Shown here piece after piece: positions 5,662-6,504 of a stretch of DNA of 6,504 bases (position 1 is the stretch's first letter; each line of letters begins with the position of its first letter). The stretch spans positions 1 to 6,504 of the forward strand of contig JANXQE010000515.1 of NCBI GenBank assembly GCA_025356925.1, given 5' to 3'. The notes below the pieces were generated by a model that saw nothing but the letters and a program-made list of their open reading frames with translations, was not told the DNA's origin and did not search any database. Source of the stretch: Limisphaerales bacterium. GTDB taxonomy: Bacteria > Verrucomicrobiota > Verrucomicrobiia > Limisphaerales > UBA8199. Position numbers and translations under genes: made by a program.

Positions 5662-6504
5662 ATGAAACCCAATAAAGCGTCTTTGTATATCACCCAGGTT
5701 CTGATCGCCTGCAGCTGTGCCCTTACCTGCCTTGCGGCCGCGGACCCGATGCCGGATCTGCCTTTGCTTCATCCGCTGTTCTCGGACCACCTGGTGCTTC
5801 AGCGCGCTGCCAAAGTGCCGGTCTGGGGCTGGGCCAGCCCAGGAACCAGGATCACGGTCACGTTCGGCAACCAGGCCAAAACGGCAGTGGCTCAGGCCGA
5901 CGGGAAGTGGATGGTTCGCCTGGGCGCCCTGCCAGTGTCAGTCGAACCACGCGTGATGACGGTCGCCAGTTCGGCTGGCGGCGAGCCCGTCACGATCCAG
6001 GACGTGCTGGTCGGAGACGTGTGGCTGTGCTCGGGTCAATCCAATATGGAGATGGGCATCGGAGCCTGCAATGCGACGAATGATATTGCGCAGGCAAACT
6101 TCCCCCAGCTCCGGCTTTTGACGGTTCCAAAGCTTGTCGCCACGAGCCCCGTGCAAACCATTCAATGCCGCTGGCTGCCGTGCAGCCCGACCACCGTGAC
6201 GCAAGGTGTATGGGGCGGGTTCTCGGCCGCCGGGTTCTTTTTTGGACGGGAGTTGCATCAGCAATTGAACGTCCCCATAGGCCTGATCCACAGTTCCTGG
6301 GGCGGCACTGTGGCCGAGGCCTGGACCAGTCCCGAGGGGTTGCAGCCATTGGTGGATTTCGATCAACGACTCGAGCAGGTTGCGGCATCTGGTAAGGGGC
6401 AAAAGGTTGATTACGACGTCCAGTATGAGAATTGGTGCCGCAAGAATGATCCCGGCACGGTTCAAGGCTGGGCCAAACCCGAACTCGACACAGCCGACTG
6501 GAAG
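5662..6504 (+). CDS. Sialate O-acetylesterase-like SGNH hydrolase, 3' end outside window
   Basis: 281 codons from ATG 5662, still open at the window edge. Residues 1-25 form a Sec signal peptide (basic MKPNK, hydrophobic VLIACSCALTCLA, cleavage near LAA/AD), so the enzyme is exported. A beta-rich N-terminal domain (PLFSDHLVLQ, VWGWASPGT, ADGKWMVRLGALP) leads to the esterase core: GDVWLCSGQSNMEM, with nucleophile Ser127 in GQSNM, and HSSWGGTVAEAW at 210-221. The family removes O-acetyl groups from sialic acids or plant polysaccharides and is abundant in polysaccharide-degrading Verrucomicrobiota and Bacteroidota. The Asp/His end of the active site lies beyond the window. At the right edge GWAKPELDTADWK begins the inserted jelly-roll seen in larger members, so a total of about 500-650 residues is expected. 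An in-frame ATG at 5596 would add 22 basic residues; the signal peptide favours 5662. No Shine-Dalgarno is visible at either. Confidence 0.9.
   Translation, partial: MKPNKASLYITQVLIACSCALTCLAAADPMPDLPLLHPLFSDHLVLQRAAKVPVWGWASPGTRITVTFGNQAKTAVAQADGKWMVRLGALPVSVEPRVMTVASSAGGEPVTIQDVLVGDVWLCSGQSNMEMGIGACNATNDIAQANFPQLRLLTVPKLVATSPVQTIQCRWLPCSPTTVTQGVWGGFSAAGFFFGRELHQQLNVPIGLIHSSWGGTVAEAWTSPEGLQPLVDFDQRLEQVAASGKGQKVDYDVQYENWCRKNDPGTVQGWAKPELDTADWK

Noticed and set aside
5364..5675. Plus-strand ORF with RNAEFYEAQK, resembling a RelE/ParE toxin helix.
   Set aside because: Similarity covers about ten residues; the rest is Arg/Pro-rich without a toxin core, and the frame runs into the esterase start.
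5938..6465. Minus-strand ORF of 175 codons opposite the esterase.
   Set aside because: It is the shadow of a gene whose catalytic motifs are clear on the plus strand; no domain is seen in it.

Overview
The window is GC-rich bacterial DNA. The gene content suggests a Verrucomicrobiota/PVC-type genome: a secreted sialate O-acetylesterase-like esterase, LamG and PQQ-propeller secreted-protein pieces, a CBS-containing family II pyrophosphatase, and mostly weak Shine-Dalgarno signals. That assignment is inference from gene content, since no rRNA or marker gene is present.

The left third (1-2313) is a graveyard of broken genes. It opens with the 3' part of a MntA-type nucleotidyltransferase antitoxin gene interrupted by an amber codon. 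A 25-codon N-terminal stump of a type I restriction subunit (hsdR) follows 3 bp later. This order is typical of HEPN/MNT modules carried inside type I restriction operons. The hsdR stump runs into an IS4-family element whose transposase has lost its insertion domain and whose right end is missing. Next come a LamG-domain scrap in another frame and the C-terminal part of a PQQ-like beta-propeller protein. By chance the transposase frame stays open through all of this, giving a misleading 631-codon ORF (418-2313) that should not be read as one protein. A small putative secreted protein (2310-2606) starts at an ATGA overlap with the propeller stop.

The middle (2690-3397, minus strand) holds a stand-alone response-regulator receiver gene with a good ribosome binding site. 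In the same frame, immediately after its TAG stop, lies a 48-codon tail with a CxxC-x17-CxxC zinc-ribbon-like motif. The divergent gap to the next gene contains two clean inverted repeats.

The right half is well preserved. A complete 550-residue CBS/DRTGG-containing manganese-type (family II) inorganic pyrophosphatase occupies 3684-5336. It has no visible Shine-Dalgarno of its own, but is preceded by a perfect 9-bp hairpin and a 10-codon leader ORF overlapping its start. After a 325-bp spacer with a strong GC hairpin, a sialate O-acetylesterase-like SGNH hydrolase with a signal peptide begins at 5662 and runs off the window. I see no tRNA, rRNA, CRISPR array or intact defence system.
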